Source: JACCXG01 sp963785755
GTDB taxonomy: Bacteria; Acidobacteriota; Vicinamibacteria; Vicinamibacterales; 2-12-FULL-66-21
Direction: 5' to 3'
DNA: 64,000 nt
Assembly (NCBI GenBank): GCA_963785755.1
Contig: CAWAXG010000039.1
Coordinates: 496,001 to 560,000, forward strand
Part shown: positions 28,400 to 38,120 of the stretch, piece by piece
Numbering within the stretch: position 1 is the first letter of the stretch
Layout of the letters: each line of letters opens with the position of its first letter
Notes under the pieces: generated by a model
What the model was told of the DNA's origin: nothing
Seen by the model: the letters and a program-made list of their open reading frames with translations, nothing else
Database searches by the model: none
Translations under genes and position numbers: made by a program

Positions 28400-29761
28400 G
28401 TGACCCCGCGTGCGACCGATAGAGACAGCGTGAACAGCACCCAGCAACTGCCGCAACCGGCGACGACGACCGCCGAACACCGGGTCGGGCCGCCTCGGCC
28501 CGCGACGGCGCCCAGCGAGGCGGCGCTGCGCTTCCTCCAATTGACTGCGCGCATCCTGCTCGAATACAACGTCCGTTCGAAAGCGCTCGAGCGCAGCATC
28601 GAGCGGATCGCGCGGCACCTCGGGGCCAGCGTTCAGACGATCGTGGGGTATCGCGAGGTCACGCTCGCGCCGGCGGATGGCCGTGATATCCATGCACGGG
28701 CGCCGGAGCTTCGCATCAACGTCGCGGTGAGAGTGGGAACCCGTCGTGTGATCGATGATCTGTGCCAGGGCCGCATCGGGCTCGACGAAGCCACGAGGAG
28801 TCTGGAAGCCGTGGAACGCCTGGCGCCGCGCCACAACCGCTGGGTAGTCGCCGTTCTCCTCGGGCTGGCGGCGTCGGCCATCGCGTGGCTGCTGCTCGCG
28901 GACTGGGGCGCGATCGCCGTGAGCGGCCTGTCTACCGCCCTGGGGCTGATCGCGCGCCAGGAGCTTGCCAGGCGATCTGTCCTGCTCTTCGCGCACCCCT
29001 TCGCAGCAGGACTGATTGGCGCGGCCCTCGGCGGCCTGGCGATTCGTCTGGGGTGGACGGAGACGCCGGGCTTGTGCCTGATCGTTCCCGCCCTGATGAT
29101 CGTGCCGGGCCCGCATCTCATCAACGGCGTGCACGACATGCTGGAAAACCACATGCAGACGGGCGTCTGTCGCCTGGCGCTTGCCGTCGGCATCCTCGTG
29201 GCCACCGCGCTCGGCGTTGTCCTCGGAGGCCTTCTCACCCTCGGACCGGTGACCGTGTCGACATCGCCGTCGGAGGCCATGCGGCTCACGCTGCTGCTGG
29301 ACATGGCGCTGGCCGGCGTCGCTGCCTGTGGATTCGGCGCGTTCTACAACGCGCCGTGGCGCGTCCTGTGGGTGTCGATCGTGTGCGGCATGGTTGGCCA
29401 CGGTATCCGCTATCTGAGTCTCGAATACCTGAGCGTGGGGTTCTCCACGCTGTTCGCGTGCCTGGCCATCGGGGTCCTTGCCAACGTCGCCGCCGATCGC
29501 CTGCGGCTGCCGTTCTCGTCGGTTGCGTTCGCCGGCGCCGTACCGATGATGCCGGGGGTCTACATCTATCAGACCATTGCGGGCGCGATGCGATTGTCAG
29601 CTGCGGGAACGGCGGCCGATCCGGCCCTCGCCGCGGCAACCCTGGCGCTCTCCGCCAAGTCGGTGTTCGTGGTCGGCGCGATGGTGATCGGCCTCCTGGT
29701 CGGTGCGCGGCTCGCGGATCTGGCCACCCGCCCGGGGCTCGATTCTCGCCCGCTGAATTGA
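28400..29761 (+). CDS. ThrE-type threonine/serine exporter family protein
   Basis: An integral membrane protein with the two-part ThrE layout: a cytoplasmic N-terminal domain (LQLTARILLEYNVRSKALER, then VGYREVTLAP) followed by about ten transmembrane segments. The typical ThrE_2 region is visible (IVPALMIVPGPHLINGVHD, AGAVPMMPGVYIYQTIAG). Members export threonine/serine or are uncharacterised; the conserved PGPHLINGVHD segment supports membership. I prefer GTG 28400 over TTG 28385 because the conserved sequence begins after it; there is no strong ribosome site. Intact frame. It ends tail-to-tail with the MFS gene, 8 bp apart. Confidence 0.85.
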   Translation: MTPRATDRDSVNSTQQLPQPATTTAEHRVGPPRPATAPSEAALRFLQLTARILLEYNVRSKALERSIERIARHLGASVQTIVGYREVTLAPADGRDIHARAPELRINVAVRVGTRRVIDDLCQGRIGLDEATRSLEAVERLAPRHNRWVVAVLLGLAASAIAWLLLADWGAIAVSGLSTALGLIARQELARRSVLLFAHPFAAGLIGAALGGLAIRLGWTETPGLCLIVPALMIVPGPHLINGVHDMLENHMQTGVCRLALAVGILVATALGVVLGGLLTLGPVTVSTSPSEAMRLTLLLDMALAGVAACGFGAFYNAPWRVLWVSIVCGMVGHGIRYLSLEYLSVGFSTLFACLAIGVLANVAADRLRLPFSSVAFAGAVPMMPGVYIYQTIAGAMRLSAAGTAADPALAAATLALSAKSVFVVGAMVIGLLVGARLADLATRPGLDSRPLN

Positions 29762-29769
29762 ACGCCGAT

Positions 29770-31035
29770 TCATCGCGTGAGCAATGGCACGGGCACCGCG
29801 ATCGGCGCGGCGCGCAGCTCTTGCGATGCGTCGACCTTGAACCAGAGCAGCGTACCAACGAATAACGCCACGGCCATCGGGACGAAGGGCGCGTCGTAGC
29901 TGCCGAAGCGTTCGACGATGTAGCCGTAGGCGATGGAGGAGATCAGGCCTCCGACTGCGCCGACGTGTTCATCAGCCCGACCATCGATCCCGCGTGCGTC
30001 CGCCCGATGTCCAGGCAGACCCCGAAGACACCAGATTGCTGGAAGGTAATCCCGCCGTACACGAGCGACGAGCAGAATGACGGTGAGCATCTGCTGCTCG
30101 GTGACCATGGCCGCGATGGTAAAGAGACACGCGCTGCCCAGTCCGATGAGGCCGAGCGACCGCCGGCCCCACTTCGCGCCCAGACGCCGGACCAGCGCGT
30201 CGCTGACCGCTCCGCCCGCCAGGTTCGCGCACACCGCGACGGCGTACGGCAACGCCGAGAGCATCAGGCCGCCCTCGCTGAAACCACGGCCCCTGACCAG
30301 GAACGTGTGAAACCACGTCTGGAAGAACGTGTACACGTAGACGTAGCAGAAGGCGGTGCCCATCATGGCCAGCACCGTTTCTGACGCGAACGCCGCCCGC
30401 CAGGGAAAGCCGTGCGCCGGCGCCGGCGTGAACCCCGCAGCTTCCTCGAGCTCGGCCCGGCTCACGCCCGGTTTCTCCGCGGGAGAATCGCGGAACCAGG
30501 CGTACCAGACGGCAGCCCAGACCACACCGACGCCGCCGAAGATGAAAAAGGCTGCGCGCCATCCATAGCGGATCTGGATCGGCACGATCAGGAGCGGCGC
30601 GATGGCGCCGCCAATCTGGCTGGCCATCAACAGGACGCCGGCCATGCTCGCGCGCTGGGTCGGGGGGAACCATCGCGACACGACAATGGACGCGTTCGGA
30701 AACGCGCCCGCTTCCCCGGCGCCGAAGCAGAATCTCGTCAAGAGGAGCAGGTAGTAATTCGACATCGCGCCGGTCAGCGCCGTGAACGCCGACCACCACA
30801 GCACCACCCGCGTCAGGACGCGGCGCGGGCCGATGCGATCCCCCAGCGCGCCTGTGGGAATCTCGAAGATGCAGTAGGACAGCGCGAACATGGCGGTGAC
30901 CCACCCCCACCGGATGGGATCGATGCCCAGGTCCTCCTGCATGCGGGGTCCCGCGACGGAGATGCACACGCGGTCGATGTAGGTGATCGCGAACAGCAGA
31001 ATGAGCAGTCCCGAAACGCCATGTCGGTGCTTCAT
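29770..31035 (-). CDS. MFS transporter, ACS (hexuronate/anion symporter) type, with a scrambled-frame segment
   Basis: A 12-helix sugar-acid or organic-anion symporter. The first half has YIDRVCISVAGP, the loop motif GALGDRIGPRRVL and GAGEAGAFPNASIVVSRWF, all hallmarks of the anion:cation symporter family. AAAGGAATCG precedes ATG 31035. The frame is formally open to the end, but about 35 residues (RVRRDYLPAIWCLRG and on, 29957-30072) make no sense; reading that stretch in the neighbouring frame gives SLVYGGITFQQSGVFGVCLD and GRTHAGSMVGLMNTSAQ, the expected helix 10-11 sequence. So two compensating indels are present, near 30066-30075 and at 29955/29956. It may supply substrate to the DUF4432 gene next door. 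Confidence 0.87.
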   Translation of the reverse strand: MKHRHGVSGLLILLFAITYIDRVCISVAGPRMQEDLGIDPIRWGWVTAMFALSYCIFEIPTGALGDRIGPRRVLTRVVLWWSAFTALTGAMSNYYLLLLTRFCFGAGEAGAFPNASIVVSRWFPPTQRASMAGVLLMASQIGGAIAPLLIVPIQIRYGWRAAFFIFGGVGVVWAAVWYAWFRDSPAEKPGVSRAELEEAAGFTPAPAHGFPWRAAFASETVLAMMGTAFCYVYVYTFFQTWFHTFLVRGRGFSEGGLMLSALPYAVAVCANLAGGAVSDALVRRLGAKWGRRSLGLIGLGSACLFTIAAMVTEQQMLTVILLVARVRRDYLPAIWCLRGLPGHRADARGIDGRADEHVGAVGGLISSIAYGYIVERFGSYDAPFVPMAVALFVGTLLWFKVDASQELRAAPIAVPVPLLTR

Positions 31036-31199
31036 CGATTCCTTTTGGGCCGCGGATGCCTGTCAGAGGGTGGGCACGGCACGCGTGCGGAGTATAGTCG
31101 AGCTGGATTTTATGCCACTTGTCCCTGAGACACGGTGGCGGGCAGGACCGGGTAGGCGATCTGCCAGTGTGATGTCGTAAGCGCGACTCGGAGAAGAAG

Positions 31200-31275
31200 C
31201 GGTCCGGATTCGGATCCTGATAGGGATTCGGATGGGGATACGGATTCAGGATCGAGGATTAGGGATAAGGGATTA
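31200..31275 (+). repeat. GGATTCGG-type short repeat tract
   Basis: The stretch repeats GGATTCGGAT, GGGATTCGGATGGGGATACG and GGATTAGGGATAAGGGATTA in tandem variation, in the gap before the DUF4432 stop codon. A similar tract on the opposite strand lies at about 34776-34826 (CCTCATCCTGATTTCCGATC). Probably a dispersed intergenic repeat; its function is unknown. The rest of the gap 31036-31199 shows nothing recognised. Confidence 0.45.
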
Positions 31276-32541
31276 TCGTTCCGGCGCGCGATCAATCTGT
31301 GTCGGGCGGCCGTTCTGGATCCGCTTGATCTGTTCGTCGACCGCTGTGACGCCCGCCGCCGTCGTGTGCAGCCCGACGTCGATTGCGAAGCGGCGCGTGT
31401 CACCGGGCTTCAGCTTAGGCACGCGTCCCGCCTCCCGTTCGAGGCGTCGCGTGTACGGGAAGCCCGTCCCGGGCTCGAGACCCGTGACGTACCCCTCTTC
31501 GAGCGCGGTCAGGTTCTTCCAGAGCGTGACGTAGGGGAGGTCCGCGACCGCGAAGCCCATCGACACGGCGCGGTCGCCCGACGCATTGCGCAGCATCAGC
31601 AGGCTGCGGCCTGCGCCATCGGCCAGCGGGTGCAGGTTGTAGACCTGCTCGATGAACCCGCGCACCGGCCCGGCGTAGTCCGCGTAGGTCGCGACGTCCT
31701 TCGCCGCGTGCGCGTTGAACGGTGTGACGCGCCGGACCGCGGCCGAGAAACGCGCGCCGGCCCCGAGCAGCGGCGGACCGTAGTTGACGTGGTACAGGAC
31801 CTGGAACTCCTGCTCGAATGCGCCGCGGTTGGTGAGCGCGTCCTCGATCCGGAACGCCGAGCTCCCTGGCTCGGTCCAGACCTCGGTCCAGAGCTCCAGC
31901 TTGGGACCGTAGAACGCCCGCTCGTCGACGCGACCCCTCACCCGGATGCGCGGGCGCGGCTCCCGTTCGACGATCACTTCGACCTCTGATGCGGGGATGT
32001 TCGCCACCCTCCCGTGCAGCGTCAGGTTCATCTCAGCCTGCTCGCCGACGTTGTTGACGAAGCGATCCGGGCCGGGATGGCCGGCCCATTCGAGCCCGCA
32101 GCGCGCCAGCCATTCGTTGAAGCCGTCGAGCCACCCGAGGCCGCCCCGTGCTTCGAGGTTCATGTACTTCGGGTGCACGACCTCCTTCACGGGCGAGTTC
32201 CAGCCCAGTCTGAGGTCGCCCATGACGACGTGCAGGATGCCCATGCCGCGGGTGGGCACGAGCGTGATCGTCATCCGTCCGTTGTCGATCACGACGAGAT
32301 CGACGCCGTCCTGCTTGCCGCCGTGCAGCCGCTGCCGCCGCACCGACCACGGGACCTCTGGCGCCACGCCGGTCTCGCGCGCGGTGATCTGCCAGTCGCC
32401 GATGTCGATGTTCTGCTCGACGCTCGTGAGGACGTACCGACTGCTCTGCGCTAATGTCGGGTCACTCAGCAGCGCCACAATCACGGTGACAATGAACAGC
32501 GGGAGGGGAAGTCGAGCATCAACGAGCCGACGGCAGTTCAC
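31273..32541 (-). CDS. DUF4432 aldose-1-epimerase-like protein
   Basis: A secreted protein of the DUF4432 family (galactose-mutarotase-like beta-sandwich), probably acting on sugars. Typical segments are VVIDNGRMTITLVPTRGMGI, LGWNSPVKEVVHPKYMNLE, then FNEWLARCGLEWAGHPGPD and LHGRVANIPASEV. I propose GTG 32541 as the start: it yields a good signal peptide (RRLVDARLPLPLFIVTVIVA, cleavage after TLA). The open frame extends to 32601, but those residues come from a CTTTGTG-type intergenic repeat. The MFS transporter on the same strand downstream suggests a sugar uptake/processing pair. Intact frame. Confidence 0.82.
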   Translation of the reverse strand: MNCRRLVDARLPLPLFIVTVIVALLSDPTLAQSSRYVLTSVEQNIDIGDWQITARETGVAPEVPWSVRRQRLHGGKQDGVDLVVIDNGRMTITLVPTRGMGILHVVMGDLRLGWNSPVKEVVHPKYMNLEARGGLGWLDGFNEWLARCGLEWAGHPGPDRFVNNVGEQAEMNLTLHGRVANIPASEVEVIVEREPRPRIRVRGRVDERAFYGPKLELWTEVWTEPGSSAFRIEDALTNRGAFEQEFQVLYHVNYGPPLLGAGARFSAAVRRVTPFNAHAAKDVATYADYAGPVRGFIEQVYNLHPLADGAGRSLLMLRNASGDRAVSMGFAVADLPYVTLWKNLTALEEGYVTGLEPGTGFPYTRRLEREAGRVPKLKPGDTRRFAIDVGLHTTAAGVTAVDEQIKRIQNGRPTQIDRAPER

Positions 32542-32640
32542 CAAGGCCACAAAGGTCACAACGCTCACGAAGCCAAATTTCCTGGAATTCTTTGTGGGCA
32601 TCGTGGGCTTTGTGCTCTCCGTGTTTCAGCCGTGAGCCCG
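32530..32640. repeat. CTTTGTG/CTTCGTG-type intergenic repeat
   Basis: The tract CACCAAGGCCACAAAGGTCA and then CTTTGTGGGCATCGTGGGC and TTTGTGCTCTCCGTGTTTC is built of short CACAAAG and CTTTGTG words on both sides, so it is imperfectly self-complementary. A related CTTCGTG-word tract lies at 47451-47540. It has no coding look and sits upstream of the DUF4432 start. Confidence 0.5.
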
Positions 32641-32678
32641 TGCCAACTAGCAAATCACGTCGGGTACACAGCTTCGCC

Positions 32679-33874
32679 TTAGTGGGGGAGCGCCGCCATG
32701 TGCTCGGCCAGCACATCCCTCCCGAAGTCGCCGTTGAAGTCGCGCCACACCGCGTGGATGTGATTCCCGTTGTTCTGCGTGTTGTTGTGCTCGATGAGGA
32801 ACGTCGGACCCTGGACCTGATATTGGTACTGCTGCCCTTTCTCCGTCGCTCCTGACCACGCGAACATGATCTTGTCGATGCCAGCGGCCTTGATCCGCGC
32901 CATCCGTTCGGCGGCGATATCGGGCGGCATGATGCCGGCGTAGCTGTCGATCAGCTTCATCAGCATGTCGCGATGCGTCGAGGACATCTGCGATACCGGC
33001 AGTCCCACGGGAGCCTGCGGATCGAACTTGACCGTGGTGCCGGATGCGAAGCCTCGCGGTTTGGGTCCGACGATCGCGATCGCCTGCCGCTTCGCGTCGA
33101 GCGCCAGGACGAGGGCGCGGGCGGCGTCTTCTTGAGCCGCGAGTACGCGGAGGCCGGTATACGGACCGAATCCGTACGGCACTTCGGCCGGGTTGGAGCC
33201 GAGGAATTGCGGCGTGCTCGACACCAGCATGCGGCCGTTGTCGATCGCGAACCGCAGCGACACATGGTGGCCCTCGAGGCGCCAGCCCCAGGCTCCCTTG
33301 GCAGATGGATCACCGAAGACGGTCAGATAGTAGAGCTCCGGATCGCGCACGACCGGTGCCGCCGCCGCCGTCGCCGCCTCGCCCCCGGCCTCGGCCGCCG
33401 CCACGCTGCGCTCCCTCGCCGGCGGCACCTGGCGGCTGGTCAGGGGCTGGCGCTGGCGCAGCCTGGGGGGCAGCGGCTGGTGGCGCGCCGGCCGTCGCGC
33501 TCGGTCCCTCGATCTCCCGGAGGACGTTCTCGAGCTGCATGACGGACGCCGTCGTCTGTAGCCGCTCTGGCTCAGGCCCGCCTTCATCAGGTCGTGCGCC
33601 CGCTGGCGCTGCGTCTGCTCATTTCCTTGAACGAGATTCCGTTGCGCGGAAACATGCTGGCGGGAATGAAGTTCCAGCGCGTCCACTCCGGCGAGGCCAC
33701 GGGATGGACGGCCTTCGCGCGCTGCTCGGCCGTGAGGCTCGAGACGAACTCGTTGGCGGCCTTGGCCATGCCGGCCGCCGCCCGTTGTCTCGCAATTCCC
33801 GGAAGGACGCTCAGCGCAACCACCATGATCGCCAGAAGACCGGCGTTAAGAGCCAGACGAGACGGAATCCGCAC
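32679..33874 (-). CDS. DUF3500 family secreted protein (three frameshifts)
   Basis: A protein of the DUF3500 family, exported and of unknown function. The N-terminal signal (LALNAGLLAIMVVALSVLPG, start 33874) and FVSSLTAEQRAKAVHPVASP, then WNFIPASMFPRNGISFKEM are in one frame; RQRAHDLMKAGLSQSGY in a second; MQLENVLREIEGPSATAG with a Pro/Ala/Gly-rich linker in a third; and the conserved body (PELYYLTVFGDPSAKGAWGW, EGHHVSLRFAIDNGRMLVSS) again in the second. Breaks lie near 33627, 33560 and 33365. The end (FLIEHNNTQNNGNHIHAVWR) with its His-rich NHIHAVWRD is diagnostic. The low-complexity linker is unusually long for the family. Confidence 0.8.
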
Positions 33875-33956
33875 AGCGCCCTCCTTCGGATCACGGGAGG
33901 AACGAGACCTCTCCGTGTCCAGGGTCAGTTGGGCGCTGATGATACCCGGAATCCGT

Positions 33957-34716
33957 TCACTCGGAGGCGCGGCCCTGCTTCTTCGCCAGGAAATACAGCG
34001 TCGTAAACGGCGTGCCTTCCTCCTCGAGGCTGAAGCCGTTGTCCCGAAGCAGGGCGCGCCAGGGTTCGAGATCCTGCGACGGGTGATGTGCGAGCAGCGG
34101 TGAGACGAGCCAGGTCCTCCAGTCGACGCGGATGATCATCAGCAGGAACTCGCCGCCCGGCTTGAGGACCCGCGCGACTTCGGCAATCGCCTTCGGTGCG
34201 TTCGGCTCGCCGCAGATGATCGATCGCGTACGAGCTGACCACGGCGTCGAACTCGCCGTCGCCGAACGGCAGCTCCCGCATGTCGCCGACGCGGGCGGCC
34301 GCGCGCTCGGCGACGCCGGCAATCCGCGCGTTCCTCATGAATCGCTCCGGCGTGTTCTCGTCGATGCCCCAGTAGCCGCTGTAGATGTCCACGCCCATCG
34401 CGGTGGTGTGCGGCCGTGCGAGGAGCACGCCAATGGCCGCGCGCCCGGATCCGGCGCCGACGTCGAGCACGCGTCCGGAGCCGGAGGTCAGGAAGCGCTC
34501 GGTTGGGAGCGGCATCGGGCGATTGAGCATCGCGTTGAGGATCACGACCGCCGCCGCGGCCCACACGGCCACCAGCGCCATCGGGATGAACACCCAGCGC
34601 GACCAGGATCGCCACACGGCAAACGCTGCGACACCGCCCGCGAGGACCAGCGGAACGAGCATCGCGTAGCGCACGGACCAGCTGTAGCCGAAGTCATAGG
34701 TCAGAAAGTCGAACAT
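33957..34716 (-). CDS. Membrane-anchored class I SAM methyltransferase (one frameshift)
   Basis: A predicted S-adenosylmethionine-dependent methyltransferase with two N-terminal transmembrane helices (YAMLVPLVLAGGVAAFAVW and FIPMALVAVWAAAAVVILNA). The SAM motif I is VLDVGAGSGRAAIGVLL, motif II region MGVDIYSGYWG, and motif III-like VARVLKPGGEFLLMII. The frame breaks at about 34212-34222 between VVSSYAIDHL and GEPNAPKAIAEV; one base fewer joins them and the protein ends at the stop 33957. The corrected length is about 253 residues. The substrate is unknown; the anchor suggests a membrane lipid or quinone-like target (inference). Confidence 0.82.
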
Positions 34717-34883
34717 GCGGGCACCATACGCATTTGCGCCTGAACCGAACCTGAACGACCGTTGTAATCCTCGATCCTTGCCCCCTAATCGTCCCTCATC
34801 CTGATTTCCGATCCGGATCCCTGTCAGGGACTGCTTACAGCTGCGCTGCGCCGGGCGGCGATTAAGATGTAGCGGGCTCAACA

Positions 34884-35018
34884 ATGATCGGCGCCACCAT
34901 CGGTCCATATCGAGTGCTCTCCAAGCTGGGCGAGGGCGGCCCCGCCGCCGCTCGCGATTGCTCGGGCGCGCGAGCTATGGCGCGGTCGCGCCGAAGCCAA
35001 GTCATGAGGACGCGATGA
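34884..35018 (+). CDS. Short leader ORF with kinase-like N-terminus, overlapping kinase start
   Basis: A 44-codon frame that begins exactly like a PD40-kinase gene (MIGATIGPYRVLSKLGEGG), loses similarity at once (PAAARDCSGARAMARSRRSQ) and ends with TGA overlapping the ATG of the next kinase (ATGA, 35015-35018). A 23-codon frame of the same design (MNTGDRLGPYE, then the shared tail SQVMRTR) precedes the kinase gene at 46457. It looks like the 5' stub of another kinase gene left by recombination, perhaps now serving translational coupling. It may not be translated. Confidence 0.55.
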   Translation: MIGATIGPYRVLSKLGEGGPAAARDCSGARAMARSRRSQVMRTR

Positions 35019-37793
35019 ACGCTGGCGATACCCTTGGGCCGTATCGCGTCCTCGAGATGCTTGGCGAAGGCGGAATGGGCGAAGTCTACCGGGCGACTGA
35101 CGTCAACCTCAAACGTGATGTTGCCCTCAAGATCCTGCCCCCCGCGGTCGCCCGCAATCCGGATCGGCTGGCGCGATTCCAGCGCGAGGCGGAAGTGCTG
35201 GCCGCCCTCAATCACCCGCATATCGCACAGATCTTCGGACTGGAAGGCTCCGGCGGCGCACCGGCGCTCGTGATGGAGCTGGTCGACGGACCGACGGTCG
35301 CCGACCTGATCGCGAGTGGTCATCCCGAGTCTCTGCGCGCCGCCTCGGGGCCTCGGGACGGCGACCGAGGAGACGCCGGAGCAGTGATGAAGGGACGGGC
35401 CCGCCGCGGATTAGAAATAGACGACACCCTGAAGATCGCGCGCCAGATCGCCGAGGCGCTCGAGGCGGCGCATGCGCAGGGCATCATCCACCGCGATCTG
35501 AAGCCCGCCAACATCAAGGTGCGGCCCGACGGGACGGTCAAGGTACTCGACTTCGGGCTCGCGAAGGCCATCGACCAGGCGCAAGGCCAGGACCGCCGCG
35601 AGCTCGCGGAGTCGCCGACCATCACGTCGCCCGCAATGACACAGGCGGGAATGATTCTGGGCACCGCCGCATATATGAGCCCGGAGCAGGCGCGCGGGCG
35701 GCCCGTGGATCGACGCGCCGACATCTGGGCGTTCGGCTGCGTGCTCTTCGAAATGCTCTCGGGGCAGCGCGCGTTCGACGACGAGGATGTGTCGCTGACC
35801 CTGTCGCGCGTGCTCCGATCCGAGCCGGCCTGGGAGGATCTGCCACCTGCCACGCCGCCGCGAGTGCGACGCGTGCTCGAGTTGTGCCTGAAGAAGGATC
35901 TCAAGGAGCGTGTCGCCGACGTTCACGATGTGCGGCTCGCGATCGAAGGCGCGTTCGAGACGTCGGTGCCGGTCAGCACGGAAAGGCCAGGATCGGCTGG
36001 ATGGCGCCGCGCTGGAGCCCTCGCCGCCGGCGCCGGGCTCGCCGGCGCCGCTGTCGCTGGTTCGGCCGTCTGGTTCATCATGCGCCCGGCTCCGCCGCCG
36101 GTCACCCGGCTCAGCATCCCGACTGGCGGTGTCGCCGCCTTCGTGCCGAGCGTGGTCATACGCGACGTAATCATCACGTCTCGCGGCGATCGGGTGATCT
36201 ACCGCGCCGGCGATCGGATCGTGGTGCGCGCGCTCAACGACGTGCAGCCCACGACATTGACGGGAGTCGGCACGCCGGCCGGACTGTTCGCCTCGCCCGA
36301 CGGTCAATGGGTGGGGTTCTCGAGCGGCGACGAACTGAGGAAGGTAGCCACGACCGGCGGCGCGTCGGTGCCGGTCGCGAAGCTCGACGCCGGCCTGCGC
36401 GGCGCCACCTGGAGCGCGAACGGCACGATCGTGTTCGCGACAGGCGGTGCGACGGGGCTCGCGCGGGTGCCGGCCGAGGGCGGGGACGTCACGATGCTGA
36501 CGATGCCCGATGCAGCCCGTGGTGAGGCCGGTCACGCGTGGCCCGAGTTCCTGCCGGACGGGCGCGCGGTGGTCTTCACCATCGCCGCGTCCACGGGTGG
36601 GCTCGACGCGGGCCGGATTGCTATCGTCGACATCGAGACTCGACAGGTGACGGTGCTGCCGATTCGCGGAACACGAGCGCGCTACGTGCCCTCGGGTCAT
36701 CTTTTGTACGGCGCGAACGGCGCGCTGCAGGCGGTGGCGTTCGATCCTTCGCGCCGACGGTGACGGGTACGCCGGTGGCCGTGCTGACGCCCGCTCCGAT
36801 CCTGGTCGTCGGGAGACATCCAACTCGACGTCGCGGCGAACGGCACGCTCGTATACGTCCCATCGGCTGCCACGCAAGCTGGCCCCTACTCGGTGGTGTG
36901 GGTCGACCGCGGCGGGAAGGAAAAACCGCTGACGAGTGTGCCCCCTCGTCCTTACCAGCAGCCGCGACTCTCCAGCGACGGTGCCTGGGTGATGTTGTCG
37001 GATAGCGGGCAAGGCGACATCTGGGTCCTGAACCTCTCATCGTCGGCGCTCTCCCGCGTGACTGACGACCCCGCCTCGGACTTGAGTTCGACGTGGCTGT
37101 CGGATGGCCGGGTGATGTTCGCGTCGAACCGGACCGGCTCCTATCGGTTGTACGTCCAGTCGGCCGACGGACACGGTGAAGCCGCGCGCGCCATCGACCG
37201 GGAGACGTTGCAAATCGCGCCCATGGTCACGCCCGATGGCTCGGGGGTCGTCTTCACCGAAGGCACCGCGGCAACCCGGGCGGCATCCGACTCCTGACGC
37301 TGAAGACCGGAGAGGTCACGTCACTCGTCGATACCGCGCGGATGAGCGGGCCGGCACGGTGTCGCCCGACGGCCGCTGGCTGGCGTTCGAGTCGAATCGC
37401 TCCAATCGGTTCGAGGTGTACGTCCAGCGGTTTCCCAGTGCCGACACCGGCGGCATCCTGCCGGTGTCGACCGGAGGCGGTGTGCAGCCGCGATGGGGGC
37501 CGGGCGGCAAGGAGCTGTTCTACGTCGCGCCCGATGGCGCGCTCATGGCGGTCACCGTTCAAACGCGCGGCCCGGGTTGGGCTGCAGGCCCCGCGACGAG
37601 GCTGTTCGCAGGCCGCTACGCGACGAGAGACGGACAGTTCACCTCGGCGGCTCCTCAATACGACACCCTCGACGGCCAGCGGTTCCTGATGCTCAAGAAC
37701 GAGGCATCAGCTTCCCCGGCGCCGGAGTCGGCCGAGATCGTCGTAGTGCAGAACTGGTTCGAAGAGCTGAAACGGCTCGCGCCGACGCGCTGA
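35015..37793 (+). CDS. Ser/Thr protein kinase with PD40 beta-propeller (four frameshifts)
   Basis: A Hanks-type kinase: glycine loop LGEGGMGEVY, Lys39, HRD 159-161, DFG 179-181, AAYMSPEQARGRPVDRRAD. Residues 102-133 carry an unusual insertion between the hinge and helix E (HPESLRAASGPRDGDRGDAG and on). A transmembrane helix (GALAAGAGLAGAAVAGSAVWF) is followed by a propeller (LFASPDGQWVGFSSGDELR, ARYVPSGHLLYGANGALQAV). The frame breaks near 36752, 36810, 37275 and 37340, each by one base, and continues through PRLSSDGAWVMLSDSGQGDI and TVSPDGRWLAFESNRSNRF to 37793. ATG 35015 is preceded by GAGGA, within a 64-bp block identical to the start region of the kinase at 46457. Confidence 0.85.
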
Positions 37794-37889
37794 AGATCGC
37801 CGGCTCGGCGCCGTACGACCCGCAACGTCCAGGACCGACGAGCTGGGCCGTTTCGAATCCACGCGTCCAAGCCATCCGCCTCCGCGCGC

Positions 37890-37962
37890 GGTGAATTCAG
37901 GCGCGCTATGGCGAGATGTCTCGCCGAAGCCCCGTCGGGGCGAAGGCGGACCTCACGCCGCA
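37890..37962 (+). repeat. Degenerate relative of the dispersed repeat
   Basis: GCGCGCTATGGCGAGATGTC followed by TCGCCGAAGCC and GGGGCGAAGGCGGA resembles the core of copies A-C (GCGCGCTACGGCGAGACCTC and GCGAAGGCGGAG), but only that part is recognisable. It lies between a kinase gene and the CehA-like gene; nothing else is recognised in 37794-38120. Confidence 0.35.
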
Positions 37963-38120
37963 CACACCAACCAGTCGCGGAAATCGTCCAGTGCGGCGAG
38001 CCAGAGTCGATTTCTCTCCGTCAGCAGTAGAAGTTTTCCGTCCATCGTTGCGGCGCAGCGATAGAATCCCCGCTGTTCGACTCCCCGTGCCAAGCAACCC
38101 CGGCCTGCAGGAGGAGAAAG

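Noticed and set aside
32542..32601. ATG 32601 as the start of the DUF4432 gene
   Set aside because: The first 20 codons come from a CTTTGTG-type intergenic repeat; GTG 32541 gives a proper signal peptide. It remains possible but is less likely.
35320..35400. Kinase-domain insertion as a frameshift artefact
   Set aside because: The frame is the same before and after the insertion and both flanks align with kinase motifs, so it is not explained by compensating single-base indels in an obvious way; kept as a low-interest finding instead.
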